A DNA stretch of 64,000 bases from Microbacterium rhizomatis (GTDB taxonomy: Bacteria > Actinomycetota > Actinomycetes > Actinomycetales > Microbacteriaceae). Within the stretch, counting starts at the first letter, position 1. Each line of letters starts with the position of its first letter. Positions 16,326-24,056 of the stretch are shown here, one piece after another. The notes beneath the pieces are model-generated. The model was not told where the DNA came from. It searched no databases and worked only from the letters and a program-made list of their open reading frames with translations. Location of the stretch: contig NZ_VYSA01000006.1 of NCBI RefSeq assembly GCF_008710745.1, positions 1-64,000 of the forward strand, read 5' to 3'. Position numbers and translations under genes: made by a program.

Positions 16326-16904
16326 ATGGCTCAGGTCAGCATCATCGGCACCGGCAACATGGCGAACGCGATCGGCGGCGTCCTCGCCGACGGCGGCAGC
16401 AGCGTCGGATACATCACGCAGGAGCAGACCGGGAAGGCCCCCCTCACGGGTGAGATCGTCGTGCTCGCCGTCCCCTACCCGGCGGTCGACAGCATCCTCT
16501 CCGCGTACGGCGACCAGTTCGACGGCAAGATCGTCGTCGACATCACCAACCCTCTGAACTTCGAGACGTTCGACTCGCTCACCGTGCCCGCCGGCAGTTC
16601 AGCCGCCGCCGAGATCCAGGCCAAGCTCCCGAAAGCGACCGTGCTGAAGGCGTTCAACACCACATTCGCCGCGACCCTCGTGAGCAAGAAGATCGGCGAC
16701 CAGCCCACGACGGTACTCATCGCGGGCGACGACTCGGCCGCGAAGCATGCTCTGGCGACCGCCGTCGAGGCCGGCGGGGTCTCCGCGATCGACGCCGGTG
16801 CGCTCTCACGCGCGCACGAGCTCGAGGCGCTCGGATTCCTTCAGCTCACTCTTGCCGCCGGTGAGAAGATCAGCTGGACCGGCGGCTTCGCCGTCATCCG
16901 CTGA
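16326..16904 (+). CDS. NADP-dependent F420 reductase-like oxidoreductase
   Basis: A 192-residue single-domain Rossmann protein: the dinucleotide motif GTGNMANAIGG at the N-terminus, VLAVPYPAV, DITNPLN and KAFNTTFA, as in the FNO/NPD-like family and small dinucleotide-binding proteins. ATG 16326 is favoured because AAAGGAG lies at the right distance; the ATG at 16317 is too close to it. It is the first gene of the MarR-controlled unit, followed by a VOC protein. It could reduce an electrophile or quinone. F420 use is not proven. Confidence 0.8.
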   Translation: MAQVSIIGTGNMANAIGGVLADGGSSVGYITQEQTGKAPLTGEIVVLAVPYPAVDSILSAYGDQFDGKIVVDITNPLNFETFDSLTVPAGSSAAAEIQAKLPKATVLKAFNTTFAATLVSKKIGDQPTTVLIAGDDSAAKHALATAVEAGGVSAIDAGALSRAHELEALGFLQLTLAAGEKISWTGGFAVIR

Positions 16905-16929
16905 GACCGCGTTCCCGCGGGAGAACCCG

Positions 16930-17835
16930 ATGCCTGACCAGACCGACTCGTTGAACCCCGACACGATGATGGATGCCGTCACCCTCCGGGTCGGCGACCT
17001 CGAGGCGATGTCGGGGTACTACTCGGGCGCCCTCGCGCTCACGCCGCTCGAGGAGCGGGCCTACGGCCGCGAGGTGCACCGCGTGCTCGGCCGCGGGGCC
17101 ACGCCGATGGTCAAACTCGTGCACACCCCCGACCTGCCGGGAGTCGACCCCCGGCAGGCGGGGCTGTACCACACCGCTTTCCTGTTCGACGATGCGCCCA
17201 GCCTGGCGGCGACCGTCTATCGCGCCGCCCAGACGCCCCGCAGCCGGTTCGTCGGTTCGAGCGATCACCTCGTCAGCGAGGCGTTCTACTTCACCGACCC
17301 CGAAGGCAACGGCATCGAGCTGTACAGCGACCGGCCGCGCAGCCAGTGGGCGTGGACGAACGGGCAGATCCAGATGGCGACCGAATACCTCGATCCGAAC
17401 GCCTACCTGCAACGGCATCTCACGCAGGACGTGCTGGATGCTGCACCCGCCCTCGCCGGGCGCGTCGGCCATGTGCATCTCCAGGTAGGCGATGTCGCCC
17501 TGGCGCGGGCGTTCTACGTCGACGCGCTCGGCTTCGAGTCGACGGCGACCGGTTACCCGGGCGCCCTGTTCGCCTCGGCCGGCGGCTACCACCACCACGT
17601 CGCGATGAACACGTGGCACTCGGCCGGAGCGGGTCCGCGCGCGGCGAGCCTCGGTCTGGGCGATGTGGCGATCTCGGTGCCGACCCGCGAGGATCTCGAT
17701 GCCCTCATCGCGCGGCTGACCGCGCGGGGCGTCCCGTTCGCCGACGACGGGCGCGCCGTCCGCGTGAGCGACCCATGGGGGACGCAGGTGACGGTCGCCG
17801 CATCCGGCACCACCGCCGACGATCTGCTCGCGTGA
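16930..17835 (+). CDS. VOC-family protein (catechol-2,3-dioxygenase / glyoxalase-like)
   Basis: A 301-residue protein of two vicinal-oxygen-chelate modules (about residues 15-135 and 175-290). VTLRVGDLEAM and GHVHLQVGDV start each half; FYFTDPEGNGIELYSDRP and RVSDPWGTQVTV end them. Metal-ligand type His and Glu residues are present, so an extradiol dioxygenase or CatE-like enzyme is plausible. It is 25 bp from the oxidoreductase gene and followed by a strong terminator. With a MarR regulator, this suggests defence against, or breakdown of, a phenolic or quinone compound. Confidence 0.85.
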   Translation: MPDQTDSLNPDTMMDAVTLRVGDLEAMSGYYSGALALTPLEERAYGREVHRVLGRGATPMVKLVHTPDLPGVDPRQAGLYHTAFLFDDAPSLAATVYRAAQTPRSRFVGSSDHLVSEAFYFTDPEGNGIELYSDRPRSQWAWTNGQIQMATEYLDPNAYLQRHLTQDVLDAAPALAGRVGHVHLQVGDVALARAFYVDALGFESTATGYPGALFASAGGYHHHVAMNTWHSAGAGPRAASLGLGDVAISVPTREDLDALIARLTARGVPFADDGRAVRVSDPWGTQVTVAASGTTADDLLA

Positions 17836-17850
17836 TCGTTCGGACCCTTC

Positions 17851-17921
17851 CGCGAGACCGGATAGGAGCGACGAGACCCTGACAGAACCCCGGGGTCTCG
17901 TGGTTCCTATCCGGTCTCGCG
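17851..17921 (+). terminator. Long inverted repeat terminator
   Basis: Arms of about 29 bp (17851-17879 and 17893-17921) pair with only a few mismatches around a 13-base loop, immediately after the VOC gene. There is no clear T-run, as is common in high-GC actinobacteria. Confidence 0.7.
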
Positions 17922-17961
17922 TGTCATTGCGGCCGGCGCCGGGCGGATCTACGGTGTGCGC

Positions 17962-18732
17962 ATGGGATTCGATGGCGCGGCGGTCGACTACGACCGGTTC
18001 ATGGGCCGGTACTCCGCGGGGCTGAGCGGGGCCTTCGCCGATTTCGCCGGCGTCGAAGCCGGCCAGCGCGTGCTCGACGTCGGCTGCGGACCCGGTGCCT
18101 TGACGAGCGAGCTCGTCTCGCGCGTCGGGGCTTCGTCGGTCGCCGGCGTCGACCCGTCCGTCTCGTATGCCGCATCCGCGCGCGAGCGGTACCCGGACGT
18201 GCGCATCGAGGTGGCACCGGCGGGCGCCCTTCCGTTCGAGGATGCTTCGTTCGACGCCGTCCTCGCACAGCTCGTCGTGCACTTCATGGCCGACCCGGTG
18301 CACGACATCCGGGAGATGGCTCGCGTCACGCGCCCCGGCGGGATCGTCGCGGCCTGCGTGTGGGACCACGCCGGCGGCACCAGCCCGCTGAGCCGATTCT
18401 GGGACGTGCTCAGCGCGACCGACCCGTCCGCGCCCAGCGAGGCCGCCCTCCCGGGCACGCGGCGGGGCCAGCTCGGCGAGTACCTCGCCGCCGCCGGATT
18501 GACCGCCATCGCTGAGACCGTGCTCACCGTGCGGGTGATGCATCCGACATTCGAAGACTGGTGGGAGCCGTACCTGCGGGGCGCCGGACCTGTCGGCTCC
18601 TACATCGAGTCGCTCGACGACGCCGGGCGCGAGCGACTGGAGCGCACGCTCCGCGCCGAGATGCCGGCGGCACCCTTCGAGGTGACCGGATCGGCCTGGG
18701 CCGCACGAGGCGTCGCCGGCATCGACCGATAG
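17962..18732 (+). CDS. Class I SAM-dependent methyltransferase
   Basis: A 256-residue methyltransferase with the SAM motif VLDVGCGPGALTSEL, GVDPS after strand 2, LPFEDASFDAVLAQ and RVTRPGGIVAACVWD. The pattern is that of UbiE/COQ5-like small-molecule methyltransferases. No substrate is visible. ATG 17962 is preferred to a GTG six bases upstream. Confidence 0.85.
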   Translation: MGFDGAAVDYDRFMGRYSAGLSGAFADFAGVEAGQRVLDVGCGPGALTSELVSRVGASSVAGVDPSVSYAASARERYPDVRIEVAPAGALPFEDASFDAVLAQLVVHFMADPVHDIREMARVTRPGGIVAACVWDHAGGTSPLSRFWDVLSATDPSAPSEAALPGTRRGQLGEYLAAAGLTAIAETVLTVRVMHPTFEDWWEPYLRGAGPVGSYIESLDDAGRERLERTLRAEMPAAPFEVTGSAWAARGVAGIDR

Positions 18733-18762
18733 CCGCAGACCGACCGCGTTTGACCGGCGAAC

Positions 18763-18814
18763 CGACAGCGCCGACAGCGCCGACAGCGCCGACAGCGCTG
18801 ACAGCGCTGACAGC
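18763..18814 (+). repeat. Nine-base minisatellite
   Basis: About five and a half copies of a 9-bp unit (CGACAGCGC, later TGACAGCGC) sit between the methyltransferase and TetR genes, which converge here. Copy number may vary between strains. Confidence 0.85.
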
Positions 18815-18820
18815 CGAGGA

Positions 18821-19456
18821 TCAGCGCTTGACTGGTACCTGATCGATGATCGCCCACCACGCCGTGTCGAAGGCACCGTCGGCGTTGCGGAAGCCCTCGA
18901 GAGAGGATGCCACGATCGCCCCCGTGCGCATCGTGAAGAGCACCTCGGCGGTGCCGAACGGGTTCGGGTGGCCGAGTTCGGTCAGGGCATCGACCATGAT
19001 GTCGCGCACCCACGCCCGGTGACGGTCGACGACGACACGGGTGGGATGCTCGGGATCGCTGTATTCGGCCGCGGTGTTGATGAACTCGCACCCGCGGAAC
19101 CCCGTGCAGTCCATCCCCATCTTCGCGCCCGACGCGATCTCGGCCAAGAGAGCCCGGGCGCCATCGGGGCCGGTCCGCACTGCGGTCATCATGCGTCGCC
19201 CCTCGGCGGCCTGCCGCTCGAGGAACGCGACGACGAGGTCGTCCTTGGCCGGGAAATGGCGGAAGAACGTCGCGCGGGCCACGCCGGATTCGGCGATCAA
19301 CCGGTCGACGCCGACGGAGCGGATGCCTGTCGAGATGAAGAGGGTGCTCGCGGTGGTCAGAATCCGCTCTCGCGCGGCCGACTCGGGGCGTCGGGGCGAG
19401 CCCGGCACCGCCTCAGCCGCGGTGGTCTCCCTGTTCACGAAATCATCCCTTGCCAT
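18821..19456 (-). CDS. TetR-family regulator
   Basis: A 211-residue regulator; its HTH is ILTTASTLFISTGIRSVGVD followed by RLIAESGVARATFFRHFPAKDD. The C-terminal ligand domain holds two cysteines (MDCTG, RGCEF). It is divergent from an SDR gene, and a TetR-type palindrome lies between them (19496-19511). Confidence 0.88.
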   Translation of the reverse strand: MARDDFVNRETTAAEAVPGSPRRPESAARERILTTASTLFISTGIRSVGVDRLIAESGVARATFFRHFPAKDDLVVAFLERQAAEGRRMMTAVRTGPDGARALLAEIASGAKMGMDCTGFRGCEFINTAAEYSDPEHPTRVVVDRHRAWVRDIMVDALTELGHPNPFGTAEVLFTMRTGAIVASSLEGFRNADGAFDTAWWAIIDQVPVKR

Positions 19457-19495
19457 CCGCCGTTCGGTTCCGCCATACTCTCACACAGACGAGAT

Positions 19496-19511
19496 AGACC
19501 GGTCCGTCTAC
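19496..19511. promoter_or_regulatory. Probable TetR operator
   Basis: TAGAC-N6-GTCTA (16 bp) lies between the divergent tetR and SDR genes. It matches the usual TetR/AcrR operator shape TAGAC-N-GTCTA and would allow autoregulation together with control of the SDR-hydrolase pair. Confidence 0.65.
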
Positions 19512-19551
19512 CTCATCGCGCTCCCGCACCTCCTCGTGACAGGAAGACCGC

Positions 19552-20337
19552 ATGGACCTTCAGCTGACGGGCCGATCGGCCGTCGTGACCGGCGCGAGCA
19601 AGGGCATCGGCCTCGCCGTCACACGTGCCCTCGTCGATGAAGGGGCGCACGTCGTGGCCGGCGCCCGCACACTCAGCCGCGAACTCGACGCGCTCGTCCA
19701 CGCGGGCGGGGTCGACTTCTTCGCGGTCGACCTCTCGACGCCGGACGGCCCGGCTGCCCTCATCGAGCACGCACGGGCATCCGGAGACATCGACGTCCTG
19801 GTCAACAACGTCGGCGCGGTCGCCCCGAGACTGGACGGGATCCTGGGCGTGACGGATGCCGAATGGCAGAGCTCGCTCGACCTGACCCTCCTGGCCGCCG
19901 TGCGAACCATCCGCGCCGCGGTGCCGGCCTTGGAACAGGCGGGCGGGGGGAGCATCGTCACCATCAGCTCGGTGAACGCGGTCCTCCCCGATCCGCTCGT
20001 GGTCGACTACTCGGCGGCGAAGGCCGCCCTCACGAACTACTGCAAATCGCTCTCGAAGGTCGTCGGCGCCTCGGGCATACGCGTGAATACGATCAGCCCC
20101 GGTCCTGTCGAGACGGCACTATGGCTCGGCGAGCACGGTGTCGCCCAGACCGTCTCCGGCGCCGGCGGCGGTACTCCCGCTCAAATCGCCGCCGCTGCCG
20201 CCGCCCAGGCCGTCACCGGTCGTTTCACCCGCCCCGAGGAGGTCGCCGATCTCGTGCTCGTCCTTTCCAGCGGACGGTTCGCGAACATCACCGGCGCCGA
20301 CTTCCGCATCGACGGCGGTCTGATCCAGACGCTCTGA
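19552..20337 (+). CDS. SDR family oxidoreductase
   Basis: A 261-residue short-chain dehydrogenase: TGASKGIG cofactor loop, VNNVGA, ISSVN serine region, YSAAK catalytic pair and the closing FRIDGGLIQTL. ATG 19552 follows AGGAAG. It is followed 49 bp later by an alpha/beta hydrolase and lies opposite a TetR gene, an arrangement typical of an inducible detoxification pair. Confidence 0.88.
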   Translation: MDLQLTGRSAVVTGASKGIGLAVTRALVDEGAHVVAGARTLSRELDALVHAGGVDFFAVDLSTPDGPAALIEHARASGDIDVLVNNVGAVAPRLDGILGVTDAEWQSSLDLTLLAAVRTIRAAVPALEQAGGGSIVTISSVNAVLPDPLVVDYSAAKAALTNYCKSLSKVVGASGIRVNTISPGPVETALWLGEHGVAQTVSGAGGGTPAQIAAAAAAQAVTGRFTRPEEVADLVLVLSSGRFANITGADFRIDGGLIQTL

Positions 20338-20386
20338 TCTCGCTGATCGCTTTGCCTCCCGTCCGCCAATCCTCGAAGGAGCCGTC

Positions 20387-21208
20387 ATGTCCGACGCATC
20401 CGCTGCCCGCCCCTTTCCCGTCCTGTTCATCCACGGCCTGTGGATCCACGCCAGTGCGTGGCGCGACTGGCAAGACCTGTTCGAAGCGTCCGGGTACGAG
20501 ACGTCCGCCCCCGGTTGGCCGGGCGACGGCGCCTCGGTGGAGGCCACCCGCGCCGACCCCGATGCGCTCAATGACGTCGGAATCGAGGCGATCTGCCGTC
20601 ACTATGCGGAACTGATCGACGCGATGCCCATCAAGCCCATCGTGATCGGGCATTCGTTCGGCGGCCTGATCGCGCAGGAGCTGCTGGCCAACGGCTACGC
20701 CACGGCCGCGGTCGCGATCGACCCCGCACCGGTCAAGGGGGTGAAGATCCTGCCGTTCTCGCAGCTGCGGTCCGGCCTGCCGGTGCTCGGGAATCCGGCG
20801 AACAAGAAGCGCACGGTCTCGCTGACCTCAGACCAGTTCCGCTACAGCTTCGGCAATGCACTGGCCCCCGAAGAGTCCGACGCGCTGTTCGAGAGGTGGA
20901 CGATCCCCGGCCCCGGCCGTCCCCTCTTCGAGGACGCGGTGGCGACCTTCGTGCGCGACTCTCCGGCCGCGGTCGACACGCATCATGCGGTGCGCGGTCC
21001 GCTGCTGCTCGTCTCGGGCACCGAAGACCACGTCGTTCCGCTGAAAGTCACCGAGGCGGTCGTGAAGCTCTACGCCGACAACCCGTCACGGACCGACTTC
21101 GTGAAGGTCGAGGGGCGCGGGCACTCGCTCACGATGGATGCCGGGTGGCCCGACGTCGCCGCCATCGCGCTGGACTGGGTCGGCGAGCGCGCGGCCGAGC
21201 TGGCGTAA
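20387..21208 (+). CDS. Alpha/beta hydrolase
   Basis: A 273-residue hydrolase: nucleophile elbow GHSFGG near residue 88, oxyanion region FIHGLWIHAS at the start, acidic residue in VSGTEDHVVP and catalytic histidine in GRGHSLTMD. ATG 20387 follows GAAGGAG. No signal peptide is seen. Substrate unknown; probably under the TetR regulator upstream of the SDR gene. It is the last host gene before the prophage. Confidence 0.88.
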   Translation: MSDASAARPFPVLFIHGLWIHASAWRDWQDLFEASGYETSAPGWPGDGASVEATRADPDALNDVGIEAICRHYAELIDAMPIKPIVIGHSFGGLIAQELLANGYATAAVAIDPAPVKGVKILPFSQLRSGLPVLGNPANKKRTVSLTSDQFRYSFGNALAPEESDALFERWTIPGPGRPLFEDAVATFVRDSPAAVDTHHAVRGPLLLVSGTEDHVVPLKVTEAVVKLYADNPSRTDFVKVEGRGHSLTMDAGWPDVAAIALDWVGERAAELA

Positions 21209-21244
21209 CCAGAGGCGGTCGGGCGACAGCATCCAGCCCGAAAA

Positions 21245-21278
21245 CACGAAAACCCGCGGATTTCCGCGGGTTTTCGTG
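21245..21278. terminator. Bidirectional hairpin terminator
   Basis: Perfect 15-bp arms (21245-21259 and 21264-21278) with a 4-base loop, flanked by A-rich and T-rich sequence on both sides of the GC core. It can end the hydrolase transcript. Before phage integration it lay about 20 bp past the tRNA-Arg gene and would also have ended that transcript; the prophage has moved it 16.7 kb away. Confidence 0.85.
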
Positions 21279-21297
21279 GTTACTGTCTCAACACAGT

Positions 21298-21332
21298 GTG
21301 CGCCCGAAGAGACTCGAACTCCCAACCTTCTG
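21298..21332 (+). repeat. attL core of the prophage
   Basis: 35 bp identical to 37971-38005. It corresponds to the 3' part of tRNA-Arg(ACG), T-arm and acceptor side. After the core the sequence departs from the tRNA (TTCTGTAG here, ATCCGTAG at attR), so this copy is the partial tRNA fragment. Confidence 0.92.
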
Positions 21333-21456
21333 TTCTGTAGCCAACGAGGGCTATGAGGACTTCTGGACCACCGAGCGGGCGCTGGTCTGGCTTGAATTCT
21401 ACTGTCAGGGATTCCCTGACAGTGAATCGACGTACTCCGGCACGGTGGCATCGTGA
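21298..21456 (+). other. Stranded 3' end of the repressor gene (expressed only in circular phage)
   Basis: Joined through attP, the repressor frame from 37737 continues from the core into this segment for 41 further codons and stops at TGA 21454-21456. The extra tail begins CSVANEGYEDFW and ends STYSGTVAS. In the lysogen it has no start codon of its own. The TGA overlaps the GTG of the next gene, which supports the long form as a real viral gene. Confidence 0.8.
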
Positions 21457-21722
21457 GCCGTCGAGCACGTCGAGAGCGCGACACGCTCGAATATCTGAGT
21501 GCCGCACGGAGGTTCATCCGACGCGCTGGTGAGCGTGTAGCCGACGCCGACGAGTTCGAGCTAGCTGAGCTTGTCGAGCTGCGTGGCGCTCTAGAGGACG
21601 CCATCCGTGTTGCCATCGCCGGACAGCGGTCCTACGGCCGCTCATGGGCGCACATAGGCGATGCGCTCGGGATCACCCGCCAGAGCGCGCAGGAGCGCTA
21701 CGCCGAGAAGGTGCCCGCGTGA
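21453..21722 (+). CDS. Phage HTH protein
   Basis: An 89-residue protein starting with GTG that overlaps the stop of the long repressor form. The C-terminal half SWAHIGDALGITRQSAQERY is a helix-turn-helix of the sigma/Trp-repressor-like type. It could be an excisionase-like or regulatory protein. In the lysogen it has lost the repressor promoter that would lie upstream in the circular phage. Confidence 0.72.
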   Translation: MSRRARRERDTLEYLSAARRFIRRAGERVADADEFELAELVELRGALEDAIRVAIAGQRSYGRSWAHIGDALGITRQSAQERYAEKVPA

Positions 21723-21853
21723 TCCTCGTGGGGATCTGCATCGCCGTGTCGATCATCACGTCGCTTGGATCTGTGCTGCTGTGCCTCGTACCCATGGGCG
21801 CTACCCGTGCCCGTCGAGCCGCCCACCTAGTAAATGGGAGCCGTGATGCCTGA
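21719..21853 (+). CDS. Small phage membrane protein
   Basis: A 44-residue frame starting with GTG overlapping the previous stop (GTGA). It has one hydrophobic helix (ILVGICIAVSIITSLGSVLL) followed by a basic tail. Function unknown. Confidence 0.55.
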   Translation: MILVGICIAVSIITSLGSVLLCLVPMGATRARRAAHLVNGSRDA

Positions 21854-22184
21854 TCTGCTGAAGACCAAGGACGTGAAGGCCCGCAAGCCGCACAGCTGTG
21901 AGACGTGCAACATGACCGCCATCCAGCCGGGAGAGACGTACAGCCGAGACACGTACGTCTACGACGGGCGCATATACGACTGGGTGCAGTGCGCTGCGTG
22001 TTCGGCGCTGTGCGGCATCGTCTTCGCGTGGGCGGCGTACCCAGACGAGGGCGTCGGCCGCGACGACTACACGGAGTGGGCGCGTGAAGTCGCCGCCGAT
22101 GACACGCTCGAAGGCGAACGCGCGCGCTGGTATCTGGCGCGTACCGGTCAGCCCACCGACCACGTGGATGGGAGCCGAGGGTGA
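21846..22184 (+). CDS. Phage zinc-ribbon-like protein
   Basis: A 112-residue protein, ATG overlapping the preceding gene. Cysteine pairs in SCETCNM and VQCAACSALC, about 40 residues apart, suggest a zinc-binding fold. Function unknown. It ends where two leftward genes begin to converge on it. Confidence 0.65.
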   Translation: MPDLLKTKDVKARKPHSCETCNMTAIQPGETYSRDTYVYDGRIYDWVQCAACSALCGIVFAWAAYPDEGVGRDDYTEWAREVAADDTLEGERARWYLARTGQPTDHVDGSRG

Positions 22185-22370
22185 CTACCGCTTGCCCGCC
22201 CAGGATCGAATGGTCATCCGGGTCACGCCGAGCGATCGAGCAACCGCCGCCTCGGCGTGACCCTCGGCGAGCGCTTGGAGTGCTGTTTCGCGCGCTGCCT
22301 CGGTCGCGCTGTCGAGGGACGCGCGAGCGCGCCGGAGGCGAGCCCCGGCGCGCTCTAGCTCGTCAGTCAT
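22185..22370 (-). CDS. Small HTH protein
   Basis: A 61-residue protein whose second half, ALAEGHAEAAVARSLGVTRM, is a Hin-recombinase-like helix-turn-helix. Its ATG overlaps the stop of the gene at 22367 (ATGA). Facing opposite to the integrase genes, it may be a Cro- or Xis-type regulator. Confidence 0.6.
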   Translation of the reverse strand: MTDELERAGARLRRARASLDSATEAARETALQALAEGHAEAAVARSLGVTRMTIRSWAGKR

Positions 22371-22609
22371 GCGACGAGCATCTCACGGGTGCCGTTCCAC
22401 TTCGCGAAGCATTCGTTTGCGGCCTTGCGGGCGGCTGCCTCGGTGAACTCGGTCTTCCAGGTCATCCGGCGACGCTCAGCGGCGCGCTTGACCAGGTGCG
22501 TGTACTCGACAGTGAAGATCGTGCGTCCGGTGTAAGCGACCTCGCGGTAGATGTCAACGCGGGTCGAGGTGTCGGCGGTGGTAGCGGTGGCGATGCGGTG
22601 GCTGCTCAT
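22367..22609 (-). CDS. Small phage protein of unknown function
   Basis: An 80-residue protein (starts MSSHRIATATTADTSTRVDI) with a beta-rich first half and a helical second half. It is coupled to the small HTH gene and transcribed leftward from a region rich in TATACA / TGTATA half-sites. Confidence 0.6.
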   Translation of the reverse strand: MSSHRIATATTADTSTRVDIYREVAYTGRTIFTVEYTHLVKRAAERRRMTWKTEFTEAAARKAANECFAKWNGTREMLVA

Positions 22610-22683
22610 GTATCCCACTATACACCTAAGTCTGTATATGTCTATACACAATCTGAGGAATTTCCTCGCCGAGGAAGAGCAGC
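22610..22683. promoter_or_regulatory. Divergent early control region with operator-like palindromes
   Basis: AT-rich compared with its surroundings. Half-sites TATACA (22619), TGTATA (22633) and TATACA (22643) form alternating inverted pairs, and GAGGAA-T-TTCCTC (22655-22667) is a perfect palindrome. These lie between leftward gene 22367 and the rightward small-gene/integrase unit, and are good candidates for regulator binding sites. Confidence 0.55.
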
Positions 22684-22731
22684 ATGAGCCGGACCACCCA
22701 ACCGTCCGATTCGGCGGCAGACCGTGGCTGA
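22684..22731 (+). CDS. Possible 15-aa leader peptide
   Basis: ATG after GAGGAAGAGC opens MSRTTQPSDSAADRG and stops within the start of the next gene. The junction GACCGTGGCTGAG recurs exactly at the next gene border (22861), so both borders use an 8-base overlap between GTG start and TGA stop. It may only couple translation. Confidence 0.35.
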   Translation: MSRTTQPSDSAADRG

Positions 22732-22870
22732 GCACGAGATCGAGGTCATCATGTGGGCATGCAAGGTCTGCGGCAAGCCCGTCACGACCGAGGCGATAGG
22801 CGAGGACTCTCACCGCTGGGTGCATCTGCCCGATTCGTCCGATCTGTCGCAGGAGGTAGACCGTGGCTGA
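22724..22870 (+). CDS. Small phage protein, possible zinc binder
   Basis: A 48-residue protein (GTG start) beginning MAEHEIEVIMWACKVCGKPV; the C-x2-C pair and later histidines suggest a half zinc finger. It overlaps both neighbours by 8 bases. Function unknown. Confidence 0.5.
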   Translation: MAEHEIEVIMWACKVCGKPVTTEAIGEDSHRWVHLPDSSDLSQEVDRG

Positions 22871-23123
22871 GGGCACCTTGCCAATGGTCCCGGCTCCCGC
22901 GCGGGCGCTCTGCGATGCGATGGGCTGGGACTCGTACCCCGGGCGCACGAGTGAGGGTTTCCCGCACGGTGGGCAGTTGGCAATCGAGGTGCTGGACGAG
23001 CTTCGACAGGCGGGCTGGCAACTTGTCCCCATCGAGGCATCCGCTCCGGAGGATCTGGGCGTGATCTTCCGTGACTGGCGGACCAATAGGCCGCTGCCAG
23101 GTGCACGGGGCCGCTCGAAATAG
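22863..23123 (+). CDS. Small phage protein
   Basis: An 86-residue protein starting with GTG (MAEGTLPMVPAP). Segment LAIEVLDELRQAGWQLVPIE is an amphipathic helix followed by a strand. It ends just before a perfect palindrome and about 110 bp before the integrase. Function unknown. Confidence 0.55.
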   Translation: MAEGTLPMVPAPARALCDAMGWDSYPGRTSEGFPHGGQLAIEVLDELRQAGWQLVPIEASAPEDLGVIFRDWRTNRPLPGARGRSK

Positions 23124-23140
23124 CTAGCCAGGGCTAGCTA
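23121..23140. repeat. 20-bp palindrome before int
   Basis: TAGCTAGCC-AG-GGCTAGCTA: 9-bp perfect arms directly at the end of the upstream gene (its stop codon lies within it). It might be a weak terminator or a protein site such as an arm or Xis site. A second short one, GGATCT-A-AGATCC, lies near 23206-23218. Confidence 0.6.
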
Positions 23141-23235
23141 AGCCGCAATTTCTGATATCAGTTCTGCATCCGAGGCGACGCTGGGGCGTGTGTGCTGTGA
23201 CGCTTCGGATCTAAGATCCAACAAACGGGGGACAA

Positions 23236-24045
23236 ATGTTGACCAAAGAATGGTCGGAAGCCATCGAGGGCTTCCTGGCACACGAACGCGCAGGCGGGAA
23301 GCGCACTGACACGAACCGCGCCCGCCGCGAGCATCTACAGCATCTCGCGCGCCGCGTGAACGTCGGCCCGTGGGGGGTCAGTGCTGACCTTCTCCTCGAC
23401 TACCTCGCTGCCCAGGAATGGGCTGTAGAGACACGTCGCGGCCGACGCACGTCGCTCGCCCGGTTCTACGACTGGGGCGCGTACAGAGGGCTCGTGACCG
23501 TGAATCCGGTCGAGTCGGTGCCGAAGGTCAAGATGCGGGAGGCGCACGCGCGCCCAGCTCCCGACAGGGCGTATCACGAGGCGCTGATGGCGGCGCGGCC
23601 GCGCGAGAAGCTGATGCTTCGCCTCGCCGCCGAGGTCGGGATGCGCCGGGCAGAGGTCGCCCAGGTGCATACCAAGGATCTGATCGAGGACATGGTGGGG
23701 CACTCGCTGATCGTGCACGGCAAGGGCGGGAAGACGCGTATCGTCCCGCTGCCCGTGTCGCTCGGTAGGGCGATCCAGCACGCCGAACCGGGCTACCTGT
23801 TCCCCGGCCGCGTCGACGGGCACCTATCGGCCCGCTACGTGGGCAAGATGCTCGCCGCGCTCATCCCCGACCACTGGACGATGCACACTCTCCGGCACCG
23901 GTTTGCCGCGAAGCTGTTCGCGCTCACCAGCGACGTGCTCATGGTCCAGGAGACGCTGGGACACGCATCCGTATCCACCACACGCCTCTACATCCCACGC
24001 GACGGCGAACGCGCCCGAGCCGCCATCAACGAACTAGCCGGATAG
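23236..24045 (+). CDS. int: Tyrosine-recombinase integrase
   Basis: A 269-residue site-specific recombinase. After an N-terminal SAM-like core-binding domain (residues 1-100), the catalytic set is complete: R137 in GMRRAE, K163 in HGKGGK, H217 and R220 in HTLRHR, H243 in LGHAS and Y252 in TTRLYIP. There is no arm-binding domain of the lambda type at the N-terminus, so it is a short integrase. It acts on the 35-bp core in tRNA-Arg. It is transcribed toward the late genes and away from attL. Confidence 0.95.
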   Translation: MLTKEWSEAIEGFLAHERAGGKRTDTNRARREHLQHLARRVNVGPWGVSADLLLDYLAAQEWAVETRRGRRTSLARFYDWGAYRGLVTVNPVESVPKVKMREAHARPAPDRAYHEALMAARPREKLMLRLAAEVGMRRAEVAQVHTKDLIEDMVGHSLIVHGKGGKTRIVPLPVSLGRAIQHAEPGYLFPGRVDGHLSARYVGKMLAALIPDHWTMHTLRHRFAAKLFALTSDVLMVQETLGHASVSTTRLYIPRDGERARAAINELAG

Positions 24046-24056
24046 GACACCCGCCC

